From Pandoraea eparura (GTDB lineage Bacteria > Pseudomonadota > Gammaproteobacteria > Burkholderiales > Burkholderiaceae), in the NCBI RefSeq assembly GCF_902459725.1, contig NZ_CABPSH010000015.1, forward strand, positions 1-64,000: a stretch of 64,000 nt of DNA, in the 5' to 3' direction. Position 1 is the stretch's first letter. Every line of letters begins with the position of its first letter. A model generated the notes under the pieces. The model ran no database searches, was not told the origin of the DNA, and saw nothing but the letters and a program-made list of their open reading frames with translations. Made by a program: the position numbers and the translations under genes. This document shows positions 56,620-64,000 of this stretch, piece by piece.

Positions 56620-56635
56620 TTGTGCGTTGCAACAA
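56620..56635 (-). promoter_or_regulatory. Second operator-like element upstream of the phasin -35
   Basis: TTGTGCGTTGCAACAA shares its TTGTGC half with the palindrome at 56565-56579, and its other half differs by one inserted base. It stands just upstream of the -35. The two elements start 55 bases apart. Confidence 0.5.
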
Positions 56636-56929
56636 TTCAACAAAAGCTTACAAAATCAAACGGTTGGGATCCTGTGACGAACGTGTGACACCGCGTTGCG
56701 GCGAATCGTTCGGGCTGCCCGGAAAGGCTTTGTGGGTGCGGCTCTGCACCGTTTTGGCGCTCGGCGCACCAGGCGCGCCGATGTTACTATCGGCAGGTTC
56801 CGGTGCTGGGGGACATCTTCGCGGTCAGTGGCACGCCACCTTTGCGGGTGTATTGCGCGCGGCCCGTCCCCCTGTGCCGATGCCGTTCAACGCCCTTTTG
56901 CGTGCCGCCACTGCCGGCCACTCGTGTCG

Positions 56930-57871
56930 ATGCAAGCGTTTTACAGCGACCATTTCGTCTTGCCGTTGCCGCCCGGGCACCGGTTCCCCATGGAAAAGTA
57001 CGGGCGTCTGCGTGAGCGCGTGGCCGGCGAACTGCCTCACGTCGCGCTTGTCGAGGCAATGCCCGCGGACGACGTGATGCTCGGTCGCGTCCATTCGCTC
57101 GAATACGTGGCGCGCGTGAGCGCGGGGCAGCTGGATCCGAAAGCGCAGCGCATGATCGGATTTCCGTGGTCGCCGCAGATGGTCGAGCGCTCGCGACGTT
57201 CGGCGGGGGCGACAGTGGCCGCCTGCCGGGCGGCCCTCACCGATGGCGTGGCGGCGAATCTCGCGGGCGGCACGCACCATGCCTATGCCGACCGCGGCGA
57301 AGGATTCTGTGTGTTCAACGATGCGGCGGTCGCGGCCCGCACGATGCAGGCGGAACTTGGCCCGGGCACGCGGGTAGCGATCATCGATCTCGACGTGCAT
57401 CAGGGCAACGGCACGGCGGCCATTTTCGAGCATGACCCGAGCGTCTTCACGCTGTCGCTGCATGGCGAGCACAATTACCCGTTTCACAAGGCGCGCGGCG
57501 ACCTTGACGTGGCGTTGCCCGACGGCTGCGGCGACGACGACTACCTGATCGCGTTGGGCCACGCGCTGACCGATCTCTTCGCGCAATTCATCCCCACGCT
57601 GGTGATCTACCTCGCCGGCGCCGATCCGCTGGCGAATGATCGGCTTGGCCGGCTGGCATTGACCCACGACGGTTTGCTCGCCCGCGACCGCCGAGTGCTG
57701 ACGGCCTGCGCCGAGCGCGGACTGCCGGTGGCCATTGCGATGGCGGGCGGCTACGGTCGCGACATCGGGCAGACGGTCGCCGCGCATTTTGCGACGATCC
57801 GCCTCGCCAGTCGGTTCCAGCGGGCGGCCCATCGTGCGTACGCCGTGCCGGCGAGCGCCGCCCTCGTATGA
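56930..57871 (+). CDS. Histone deacetylase family protein (class II-like deacetylase)
   Basis: This 313-residue protein has the HDAC fold with 'LAGGTHHAYADRGEGFCVFND' (the two active histidines), 'VAIIDLDVHQGNGTAAIF' (zinc D and H) and 'YLAGADPLANDRLG' (second zinc D). Bacterial relatives cut acetyl or polyamine amides; the substrate here is unknown. ATG 56930 is the start that gives the family amino end 'MQAFYSDHF'. The stop overlaps the next start by four bases, so it is coupled to the transporter gene. Confidence 0.9.
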   Translation: MQAFYSDHFVLPLPPGHRFPMEKYGRLRERVAGELPHVALVEAMPADDVMLGRVHSLEYVARVSAGQLDPKAQRMIGFPWSPQMVERSRRSAGATVAACRAALTDGVAANLAGGTHHAYADRGEGFCVFNDAAVAARTMQAELGPGTRVAIIDLDVHQGNGTAAIFEHDPSVFTLSLHGEHNYPFHKARGDLDVALPDGCGDDDYLIALGHALTDLFAQFIPTLVIYLAGADPLANDRLGRLALTHDGLLARDRRVLTACAERGLPVAIAMAGGYGRDIGQTVAAHFATIRLASRFQRAAHRAYAVPASAALV

Positions 57872-58932
57872 GCGAGCATCGCACCGTGTCCCATCCTCCC
57901 GCGAATGCGGCCAATGGCCACGCGACGGCCGGTGCCGGGCGCGCAGCCATCTGGCGTGCCGCCATGCCTTGGTGGTTTGTGCTGATCTGGAGCACGGGCT
58001 TCATCGTCGCCAAATACGGCATGCCGAATGCCGAGCCGCTGACGTTTCTCGCGCTGCGCTTCGGCGGCACACTCCTGGTCATGCTGCCCATCGCCTTGCT
58101 CACGGGCACGCCGTGGCCGCGGCGGCGCGCAATGGTTGGACAGGTTGCCCCGGGCGGACGAACTGAGCTCACTGCGCGAACTGCGCTGACTGAGCGGGCG
58201 GGATCGGCTGATGCCGTCGGGCCCATCGACTGGACGCTCATCGCGCATCTTGCCGTGTCCGGCACGCTGATCCAGGCCGTGTATCTCGGCGGCGTCTGGG
58301 CAGCGATCAAGCATGGCGCGCCTGCCGGGCTGGCGGCACTGGTCGTCGGCATCCAGCCGTTGTTGACAGCGCTTTTTGCGCGCGTGGTCGGTGAGCCGGT
58401 GTCACGTCGTCAATGGCTGGGGCTGCTGTGCGGATTCGCCGGCGTTGGGCTGGTGGTGGCCAACAAGGTCGGCGTGCGCGGTATCGGCGTGGGCCCGGTC
58501 GCCTTGTGCGTGTTGAGCCTGCTCGCGATCACGGCGGGCACGCTCTACCAAAAGCGGTTTTGCGCGCATTTCGATTTGCGGGTCGGTACGCTCGTGCAGT
58601 TCGGGGCCGCCTTTGCGGTGACGTTGCCCGCCGCGTGGGTGCTCGAGACGATGCAGGTGCGCTGGAACGCCCAGATGATCGGTGCGCTCGTCTGGTCGGT
58701 GCTGGCGCTGTCGATCGGCGCCATTTCCTTGCTGTTCCTGTTGATCCGGCAGGGGGCGGCGACCAAGGTGTCCAGCCTCATGTATCTGACGCCGCCGACG
58801 ACGGCGGTCATGGCCTGGCTGTTGTTCGGCGAGACGCTTTCCCCGCTGAGTGCCGCCGGGATGGTCGTGGCGGCCCTGGGCGTCGCGCTTGTCATCGAGC
58901 GGCGGACTATGCCGGCCGCGTCGTCGCCATGA
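57868..58932 (+). CDS. EamA/DMT family transporter
   Basis: This is a 354-residue protein with about ten membrane segments in two EamA halves ('PWWFVLIWSTGFIVAKYGMP', 'KVSSLMYLTPPTTAVMAWLLFGETLS'). A polar insert of roughly 45 residues between early segments ('PGGRTELTARTALTERAG') is unusual for the family and is encoded by short DNA repeats. Drug/metabolite exporters of this kind move amino acids or other small molecules. It is coupled to the HDAC-family gene. Confidence 0.88.
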   Translation: MSEHRTVSHPPANAANGHATAGAGRAAIWRAAMPWWFVLIWSTGFIVAKYGMPNAEPLTFLALRFGGTLLVMLPIALLTGTPWPRRRAMVGQVAPGGRTELTARTALTERAGSADAVGPIDWTLIAHLAVSGTLIQAVYLGGVWAAIKHGAPAGLAALVVGIQPLLTALFARVVGEPVSRRQWLGLLCGFAGVGLVVANKVGVRGIGVGPVALCVLSLLAITAGTLYQKRFCAHFDLRVGTLVQFGAAFAVTLPAAWVLETMQVRWNAQMIGALVWSVLALSIGAISLLFLLIRQGAATKVSSLMYLTPPTTAVMAWLLFGETLSPLSAAGMVVAALGVALVIERRTMPAASSP

Positions 58933-58976
58933 GCCGGGCGGCACATTTCTCTCATCGTTTGCCGTGAGCCAGACTA

Positions 58977-59834
58977 ATGAAACACCTGCACCAACATCCG
59001 CATAAGGACGCCGCGCGGCCCTCTCGGCAGAACGTCGTCGGGGCCGCCGAGACAGCCGAGATCGCTGAGGCCACCGAGGTCGCCGACCTGCCCGCGCAGC
59101 CCGGGGCCGAGGAAGGGGCGCGGCGCCCGACGCTCGGCGATGACGCCGAGCAGCGCGTGGCCTATGTCGACGAGGCCATTCGCAGCCGACGATCGATTCG
59201 GGCATACCTGCCTACGCCGGTGCCGCAGGCGACGGTGGCGGACATTCTCAGCGTGGCATCGCGTGCGCCCTCGGGCAGCAACATTCAGCCTTGGCAGACC
59301 TACGTGTTGACGGGCGAGGCACTTAAGTCGCTGACGTCGCGCCTGCTGGAGGCGTTCAACGATCCGGCGCAGCGCTTGATGCACCAGGAGGAATACGCAT
59401 ACTACCCGCGCGAGTGGACGGAGCCCTACCAGGCGCGGCGCCGCAAGGTCGGGTGGGATTTGTATGGACTGCTGGGCATCGGGCGCGCCGACAAAGACCG
59501 CATGCAGGGGCAGCACGCGCGTAACTTCTGCTTCTTCGATGCGCCGGTCGGCTTGATCTTTACGATCGACCGGCATCTGGAGCAGGGGAGTTGGCTGGAC
59601 TACGGCATGTTTCTGCAGAGCGTGATGGTCGCGGCGCGTGCGCGTGGGCTCGACACCTGTCCCCAGGCCGCGTTTGCGACGTTCCACCAGGTGATCGCGG
59701 AGGCACTTCGCCTGCCGGAGACCCGAATGGTGGTGTGCGGCATGGCACTGGGCTATGCGGATCCGAAGGCCATCGAAAACCAGCTTGTCACCGAACGCGC
59801 ACCGCTGGACGAGTGGGCGCATTTCTTAAGCTGA
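58977..59834 (+). CDS. Nitroreductase family protein
   Basis: This is a 285-residue FMN-dependent nitroreductase. After a 60-residue Glu/Ala-rich leader the domain starts 'VDEAIRSRRSIRAYLPTPVP' with 'RAPSGSNIQPWQTYV' and ends 'RMVVCGMALGYAD...NQLVTERAPLDEW'. Such enzymes reduce nitro compounds or quinones with NAD(P)H. It follows the transporter after 44 bases and may be in the same unit. The leader is longer than usual. Confidence 0.88.
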   Translation: MKHLHQHPHKDAARPSRQNVVGAAETAEIAEATEVADLPAQPGAEEGARRPTLGDDAEQRVAYVDEAIRSRRSIRAYLPTPVPQATVADILSVASRAPSGSNIQPWQTYVLTGEALKSLTSRLLEAFNDPAQRLMHQEEYAYYPREWTEPYQARRRKVGWDLYGLLGIGRADKDRMQGQHARNFCFFDAPVGLIFTIDRHLEQGSWLDYGMFLQSVMVAARARGLDTCPQAAFATFHQVIAEALRLPETRMVVCGMALGYADPKAIENQLVTERAPLDEWAHFLS

Positions 59835-59964
59835 TTCGGCACTGGAAGTTGGCGTTATTGGGCGATTTGTGGCGAATGTGCATTTGTGCGCGTTGCGATG
59901 CACAAAACTACCAGATGCCGGTTTAAGTATTTCAGCTAAGTCATTCATATTGCTTATTTTTTGG

Positions 59965-59980
59965 GAAGTTACTAAACTTC
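59965..59980 (+). promoter_or_regulatory. Inverted repeat upstream of the pbpG-type gene
   Basis: GAAGTT (59965-59970) and AACTTC (59975-59980) flank four bases. It lies 43 bases before the ATG in an AT-rich stretch and could be an operator or a leader hairpin. No promoter hexamers could be fixed nearby. Confidence 0.35.
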
Positions 59981-60022
59981 TTCCAAACTCGTTGCCTGCC
60001 AACCTTACGCTACCCCCAATCT

Positions 60023-61279
60023 ATGTACGCGATCACCACCCTTGCGCGTCTGTGCCGCTCCCGCCTCTGGGGGGCTGCCGTCGTGGCGATCTCGCTCGCC
60101 GCCGGTGCCCCGGCAATCGTTCAGGCTGCCGGTAAGACGAGCGTTTGCTCGTCCAAGGCGGCCAAGACGGCTGCCCAGAAGCGCGCGTGTGCCAATCATG
60201 CCAAGGCGACGAAATCCGTCGCCGAGTCCTCATCCGGTGCCAAGCGTGCCGTTGCCAAGACCGCTTCGCGCGCGAAGGCCGGCGCCAAGGCGCACAAGCT
60301 GGCTGCCGTCGAAGCGGATGCGGCCACCAAGCGTGTCGCCATCAAACATGTCGTCTACAAGCACGGCAAGCGCCGTGTCGTGACGTCGTATCGCACCGTC
60401 AACTTCACACCGCAGGCTCAGGGGCGTTTGTCCGCTGGACGCGCGTTCGGTCTGCACGAATCGCCTGACGCGCTGGCGCTGCGTTCCTCGGTCGCCTACG
60501 TCGTTGACGAGCGCACCGGCGAATCGCTGTTCGACAAGAACTCGCAAGCCGTGCTGCCGATCGCGTCGATCTCGAAGCTGATGACCGCGATGGTGTCGCT
60601 CGACGCGGGCATTCCGATGACCGACGTCATGGAAGTGACGGACGAAGATCGCGACTACGAGAAGGGCACGGGCTCGCGTCTGTCGGTGGGCTCGCGCCTG
60701 TCGCGTGAAGATATGCTGCACATTGCGCTGATGTCGTCGGAGAATCGTGCGGCCGCTGCGTTGTCGCGTTATTTCCCGGGCGGGCGTCCGGCGTTCCTCG
60801 CGGCGATGAACCGCAAGGCGAAACAGCTCGGCATGAACGACACGCACTTCAACGATCCGACGGGTCTGTCGAGCCAAAACGTGTCGAGTGCTCGCGACCT
60901 GGTGAAGATGGTCAAGGCCGCCTATCAGTACCCGATGATTCGCCGCTTCTCGACGGACAGCAATTACGACGTCAATACCGGTCGTCGTGAATTGCACTAC
61001 GTCAGCACGAATCACCTGATCGGCCATCCGGGCTGGGAAATCGGTCTGCAGAAGACGGGCTATATCAACGAAGCGGGGCAGTGCCTCGTGATGCAAGCCA
61101 ACGTCGATGGTCGTCCGGTGATCATGATTCTGCTCGATTCGACCGGCAAGTACTCGCGCTTTGCCGACGCTACGCGCGTTCGCAAGTGGCTGCTCGAAGG
61201 GGGCGGCGCCACGCCGCAACGCACGGCAGGCACGGCACCGACGGCGCAAGTCGCGACCAACAGCGAACACGCGCTATAA
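60023..61279 (+). CDS. pbpG: D-alanyl-D-alanine endopeptidase (PBP7/8 type)
   Basis: This 418-residue protein has a signal peptide ending IVQA, a long Ala/Lys-rich basic linker (about 40-130) and then an S11 peptidase domain. The three active motifs are 'IASISKLMT' (SxxK), 'SSEN' (SxN) and 'LQKTGYI' (KTG). It cuts peptidoglycan cross-links. No ribosome site is seen before ATG 60023. A terminator follows. Confidence 0.92.
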   Translation: MYAITTLARLCRSRLWGAAVVAISLAAGAPAIVQAAGKTSVCSSKAAKTAAQKRACANHAKATKSVAESSSGAKRAVAKTASRAKAGAKAHKLAAVEADAATKRVAIKHVVYKHGKRRVVTSYRTVNFTPQAQGRLSAGRAFGLHESPDALALRSSVAYVVDERTGESLFDKNSQAVLPIASISKLMTAMVSLDAGIPMTDVMEVTDEDRDYEKGTGSRLSVGSRLSREDMLHIALMSSENRAAAALSRYFPGGRPAFLAAMNRKAKQLGMNDTHFNDPTGLSSQNVSSARDLVKMVKAAYQYPMIRRFSTDSNYDVNTGRRELHYVSTNHLIGHPGWEIGLQKTGYINEAGQCLVMQANVDGRPVIMILLDSTGKYSRFADATRVRKWLLEGGGATPQRTAGTAPTAQVATNSEHAL

Positions 61280-61334
61280 GCCGTGTCACGTTGCGTTGTG
61301 CGGCGCTAGTCGTCGCGCAAGCAAGCTGCCAAAC

Positions 61335-61363
61335 AAAAGGCGCTCCCAAGGGAGCGCCTTTTT
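61335..61363 (+). terminator. Terminator after the pbpG-type gene
   Basis: AAAAGGCGCTCC (61335-61346) pairs with GGAGCGCCTTTT (61351-61362, loop CAAG-like) and is followed by T. It is a strong intrinsic terminator. Confidence 0.88.
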
Positions 61364-61370
61364 GTATTGC

Positions 61371-61406
61371 GTCACCAGCTTCGTCACCAGCTTCGTCACC
61401 AGCTTC
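61371..61406. repeat. 12-bp tandem repeat GTCACCAGCTTC
   Basis: Three perfect copies of GTCACCAGCTTC (61371-61406) are followed by a partial one, GTCAGC. It lies right behind the terminator at 61335-61363 and outside any gene. Confidence 0.85.
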
Positions 61407-61528
61407 GTCAGCGGGGCGTTACCGGCATCGTGTCGAGCGCTCACGCCAACGCACCGCCTGGGCGTCACGCCTGCATCAAACTCCTTTCGCGCGTGCCGCC
61501 GGCATCGGAAGCTTGATGCTGACTCGGG

Positions 61529-62356
61529 TTATTCGGCCGTCGCCACTTGCGACACCTTGGCGCTCACTTCCGGATTCGGCGCGTGAAAGCCCAGCGAAGC
61601 GGAAATCTGCAGCGCCGTCTCGTTCAGATTCGCAAGCCACGCGTCCTGCAGCCGGTCGGCGGGCGCCGACAGCGAAAGTCCGGCCACGAGCTTGCCGCTG
61701 TCGTCATAGATCCCGGCCGCAATGCAGCGAACCCCCAACTCCAGTTCCTCGTTGTCGCGAGCGTAGCCGGACTTGCGCACATGGCTCAGCTCGCGCTCGA
61801 GTTTCTGCAGGTCGGTGATGCTGTTGCGTGTATGCCCCGACAAGCCCGTGCGGGTGGCGTAGGCGCGCACGCGCGAGGCTTCGTCTGCCGCGAGGAAGAG
61901 CTTGCCGACCGACGTCAGATGCAAGGGGGCGTGACCACCGATGGCGCGCACCACCTGCATGCCCGAGCGCTCGCTGTAGGCCCGTTCGATATAGACGATT
62001 TCATCGCCCTGGCGCACCGACAGGTTGACCGTCTGCCCGGTCATGCGGTGCAGGCCGCGCATGGGCGTGAGCGCCGCATCGCGCACCGACAATCGTGCCT
62101 TGACCAGGTTGCCGAGTTCGAGCAGACGCATGCCGAGGCGATACGTGCCCGGGTCGCAGCGATCGACAAAGCGGCAGGCCACCATGTCGTTCAGGATACG
62201 GTGTGCCGTCGACGGATGAAGTTCAGTGGCCTGCGCCAATTCCTTGAGGCTGACCGGATCGGCATGAGCGGCAAGGGCATCGAGCAAACGCATCATGCGC
62301 TCGATGACCTGTATGGACGTGCGCGACTCAGTGCTTTGACTACCTTCGTCTTTCAT
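61529..62356 (-). CDS. IclR family transcriptional regulator
   Basis: This 275-residue protein has an N-terminal winged helix ('SLKELAQATELHPSTAHRILNDMV') and the IclR effector domain ('SVGKLFLAADEASRVRAY', 'ELELGVRCIAAGIYDDSGKLVAGLSLSAP'). It probably controls a catabolic or transport operon; none is adjacent in the window. The start complement at 62354-62356 gives the normal length; the frame continues upstream. An AT-rich stretch at 62385-62405 should hold its promoter. Confidence 0.93.
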   Translation of the reverse strand: MKDEGSQSTESRTSIQVIERMMRLLDALAAHADPVSLKELAQATELHPSTAHRILNDMVACRFVDRCDPGTYRLGMRLLELGNLVKARLSVRDAALTPMRGLHRMTGQTVNLSVRQGDEIVYIERAYSERSGMQVVRAIGGHAPLHLTSVGKLFLAADEASRVRAYATRTGLSGHTRNSITDLQKLERELSHVRKSGYARDNEELELGVRCIAAGIYDDSGKLVAGLSLSAPADRLQDAWLANLNETALQISASLGFHAPNPEVSAKVSQVATAE

Positions 62357-62596
62357 GGGGGAGGGCCGAGTTTCGTATAGGGTCGATTCTATATCATATT
62401 GTGAAAAATTCGCACCTTTCCTGTAGAGGACTTCTGCGAAAAGTGGGCGTGACACAGGAGAGCGTCGTTGCCGCAGTAACAGGTGACTGAAACCAAAAGT
62501 GGCCCCGTGCCCGGATGACTACCATGGCCTTGTCATTTCATTCGGTGTCCGGCTCGATCGTAAGGCGAGATCGGCACCCTCAAGGAGGTTCGGGGA

Positions 62597-64000
62597 ATGT
62601 ACAGGTATGGGTTTTCGCCGACGGCGGCGAGTTGGCCGCGGCCGAGGTGCGTGCGCGGCGGGGAGGCCGTCACTCTCGGAAAGTCGATTGCCGACAGGCA
62701 CGCGGAGATTGTCAGTCAGTTTCAACAGATCGCCAACGCGAAGGCGCAGTTGGGATTGGACTGCGATGGGCTTCACCGCTTGGAGAGCGCGTTCTTTTCG
62801 AGTTACCGGAAGGCGACTTCGGGGTACTGGGGAGGAGGGCTCTGGGACGGAGTATATCGATATGTCGGCAACGCGAGCCGTCCGGGCCCGTACTGCCAGG
62901 TTGGCGAGCAGTTGAACGATCGCGATGTCGACAGCCTCACGCCGTCCGCCAGGCGCTTCTCGGCGATTCTGGCACATCTGGCGCAAGCGCTGCGCAAGGA
63001 GCAGGACATCCTGACGAAATGCCTGGCAGTGACGCAGCGCTCGGCGGCGTTCGGCGAGGCGACCTTTGGCGACCCCGATGTCCAAAGGACGGCGAGCCAG
63101 CGATTGTCGGTCGAGCGTGCCGATGGCGTCGCCGAGATCGAGCGATGCCTGGCGGGTGTGCGCGAGGCGATCGCGCTGGCCTCCAAGGAGGTGTGGCCGG
63201 AACAGAAGCACTACGGCAAGCGCCTGGTCATGTCGACTTCGCTTTACTCTGTGGCGGCGGCCGTGGCGGTGGCGGGACTGTTTGTGTCGGGCGGCATTCT
63301 CGGTGTCGTGGCGACCGTCATGACGCTTGTGATCCGCGCGGTCAGCCTGGGGAGTATTCGTGGGTTCGATCGTGAGCGGGGATGGAAGTCTGTCGAAAGT
63401 CTGCTGGCAAGCACCAAACAATTCATTGAAACGGAGGGGACGATGATGAGAACGTATTTGGACGTGGCGGATCGGCGGGCCGCGCTCGAACGAGAAGACA
63501 TGGTTTGGAACCTGTTGAAGGACATTAAGCATGGCCTTGGTGCGGTGGGGAGTCGGGTGGACTCGCTCGATAGCCGGGTAGGTTCCCTCGATAGCCGGGT
63601 CGGCGCCCTTTCGAATCAAATGGAAGCTGTGGCCAATCGACTGGATGGCCGAGTGGACGAGCTCACCGATCGCTTCGACGGCTTCGCTGATCGGCTCGAC
63701 GGTTTCGCTGGTCGGCTCGATGGGTTCAACGATCGGCTGGACGGTTTCACGGGGCGGCTAGACGGTTTCACCGATCAATTCAGTAGCCTCACCGGTCGGG
63801 TTGACACCCTCACTGATCGAGTGGACACCCTCACTGATCGATTTGATACCCTGACGACGGAAGTCAATGCTGGGTTCTCGAGCGTAGACGCCAAATTCGA
63901 GAACGTCGATGCCAGATTCAACAGTGTCGACGCCAAATTCGAGAACGTCGATGCTAGATTCAACAGTGTCGACGCCAAATTTGAGAACGTCGATGGCAGA
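62597..64000 (+). CDS. Membrane-anchored heptad-repeat coiled-coil protein (partial)
   Basis: The frame is open from ATG 62597 to the window end, 468 codons, with a perfect AAGGAGG ribosome site (62582-62588) eight bases upstream. Residues 1-210 are mixed helical, with Gly/Trp-rich 'SGYWGGGLWDGVYRY' near 75. Two hydrophobic segments lie at about 218-248 ('SVAAAVAVAGLFVSGGILGV', 'VATVMTLVIRAVSL'). From about 318 on it is made of 7-residue units of the type R-L-D-G-F-x-D, R-V-D-T-L-T-D and D-A-K-F-E-N-V, a long parallel coiled coil. I do not know the family. It could be a surface, tail-fibre-like or filament-like protein. The end lies outside the window. Confidence 0.75.
   Translation, partial: MYRYGFSPTAASWPRPRCVRGGEAVTLGKSIADRHAEIVSQFQQIANAKAQLGLDCDGLHRLESAFFSSYRKATSGYWGGGLWDGVYRYVGNASRPGPYCQVGEQLNDRDVDSLTPSARRFSAILAHLAQALRKEQDILTKCLAVTQRSAAFGEATFGDPDVQRTASQRLSVERADGVAEIERCLAGVREAIALASKEVWPEQKHYGKRLVMSTSLYSVAAAVAVAGLFVSGGILGVVATVMTLVIRAVSLGSIRGFDRERGWKSVESLLASTKQFIETEGTMMRTYLDVADRRAALEREDMVWNLLKDIKHGLGAVGSRVDSLDSRVGSLDSRVGALSNQMEAVANRLDGRVDELTDRFDGFADRLDGFAGRLDGFNDRLDGFTGRLDGFTDQFSSLTGRVDTLTDRVDTLTDRFDTLTTEVNAGFSSVDAKFENVDARFNSVDAKFENVDARFNSVDAKFENVDGR
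63887..64000 (+). repeat. 42-bp in-frame direct repeats in the coiled-coil gene
   Basis: Two nearly identical 42-base units (63887-63928 and 63929-63970) and the start of a third (63971-64000) encode a 14-residue pair of heptads. Few bases differ between copies, so the array is recent and may vary in number. It continues beyond the window. Confidence 0.85.

Larger units (their letters stand above)
56445..56929. other. Divergent intergenic region with the phasin promoter
   Basis: These 485 bases lie between the phasin gene (minus) and the HDAC-family gene (plus). The segment 56560-56660 is AT-rich and carries the phasin promoter and operators. The rest, 56690-56929, has no supported gene; a frame runs into the HDAC gene from 56696 but has no family match before residue 79. 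Confidence 0.5.

Noticed and set aside
62515-63619. Open frames on both strands (286 codons plus, 366 codons minus) near the window end
   Set aside because: Both are shadows of the frame starting at ATG 62597, which alone has a perfect ribosome site and continues to the end.

Overview
The window is a stretch of a high-GC betaproteobacterial chromosome. Gene order and protein style point to Burkholderiaceae, and a Pandoraea-like genome is my best guess. Supporting signs are the ndk-rlmN-rodZ-ispG-hisS-yfgM-bamB-der-hfq-hflX-hflK-hflC-hisZ-purA block, the surE-pcm-nlpD-rpoS block, and aceE-aceF-(proteasome-like gene)-lpdA beside a FixLJ-type two-component pair. No rRNA, tRNA, CRISPR array, insertion sequence or prophage was seen. 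All family names come from reading motifs by eye; no database search was possible.

Layout. 1-1609: end of dnaX, then ybaB and recR. 1860-12048: the most unusual part, an exported-protein cluster that looks like a divergent Fap-type functional amyloid system. It has a VpsR-like sigma-54 activator, a 753-base intergenic region ending in a near-consensus sigma-54 promoter, and seven same-strand genes for secreted proteins. These include two proteins with three amyloid-type G-N-x-G-V-N/Q-V-N repeats each, a C39 peptidase like FapD and a coiled-coil plus beta-barrel outer-membrane protein like FapF. A strong internal terminator follows the largest repeat protein, so subunits would be made in excess of the export machinery. 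A paralogue of the first operon gene lies on the opposite strand, and a LuxR-type regulator with a degenerate receiver follows. 12255-16527: a CaiB/BaiF CoA-transferase and a NitT/TauT-type ABC importer of unknown substrate.

16689-23382: surE, pcm, nlpD, rpoS, a PolB-type exonuclease and rlmD, with a 9-bp minisatellite before rlmD. 23672-41317: a BI-1 family membrane protein, then the long housekeeping block from ndk to purA plus a phosphoribosyltransferase; it covers nucleotide balance, rRNA methylation, cell shape, isoprenoids, histidyl-tRNA, outer-membrane assembly, ribosome assembly, Hfq and FtsH control. 41586-48381 (minus strand): prlC, folD and a FixJ/FixL-type pair. 48724-55646: the pyruvate dehydrogenase operon, which carries a proteasome-like (BPH) gene between aceF and lpdA.

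55881-62356: a phasin gene whose promoter is flanked by two TTGTGC palindromes (probable PhaR operators), a histone-deacetylase-family hydrolase, an EamA transporter, a nitroreductase, a penicillin-binding endopeptidase (pbpG type) and an IclR regulator. 62597-64000: the start of a membrane-anchored heptad-repeat coiled-coil protein that runs off the window end and has 42-bp DNA-level repeats.
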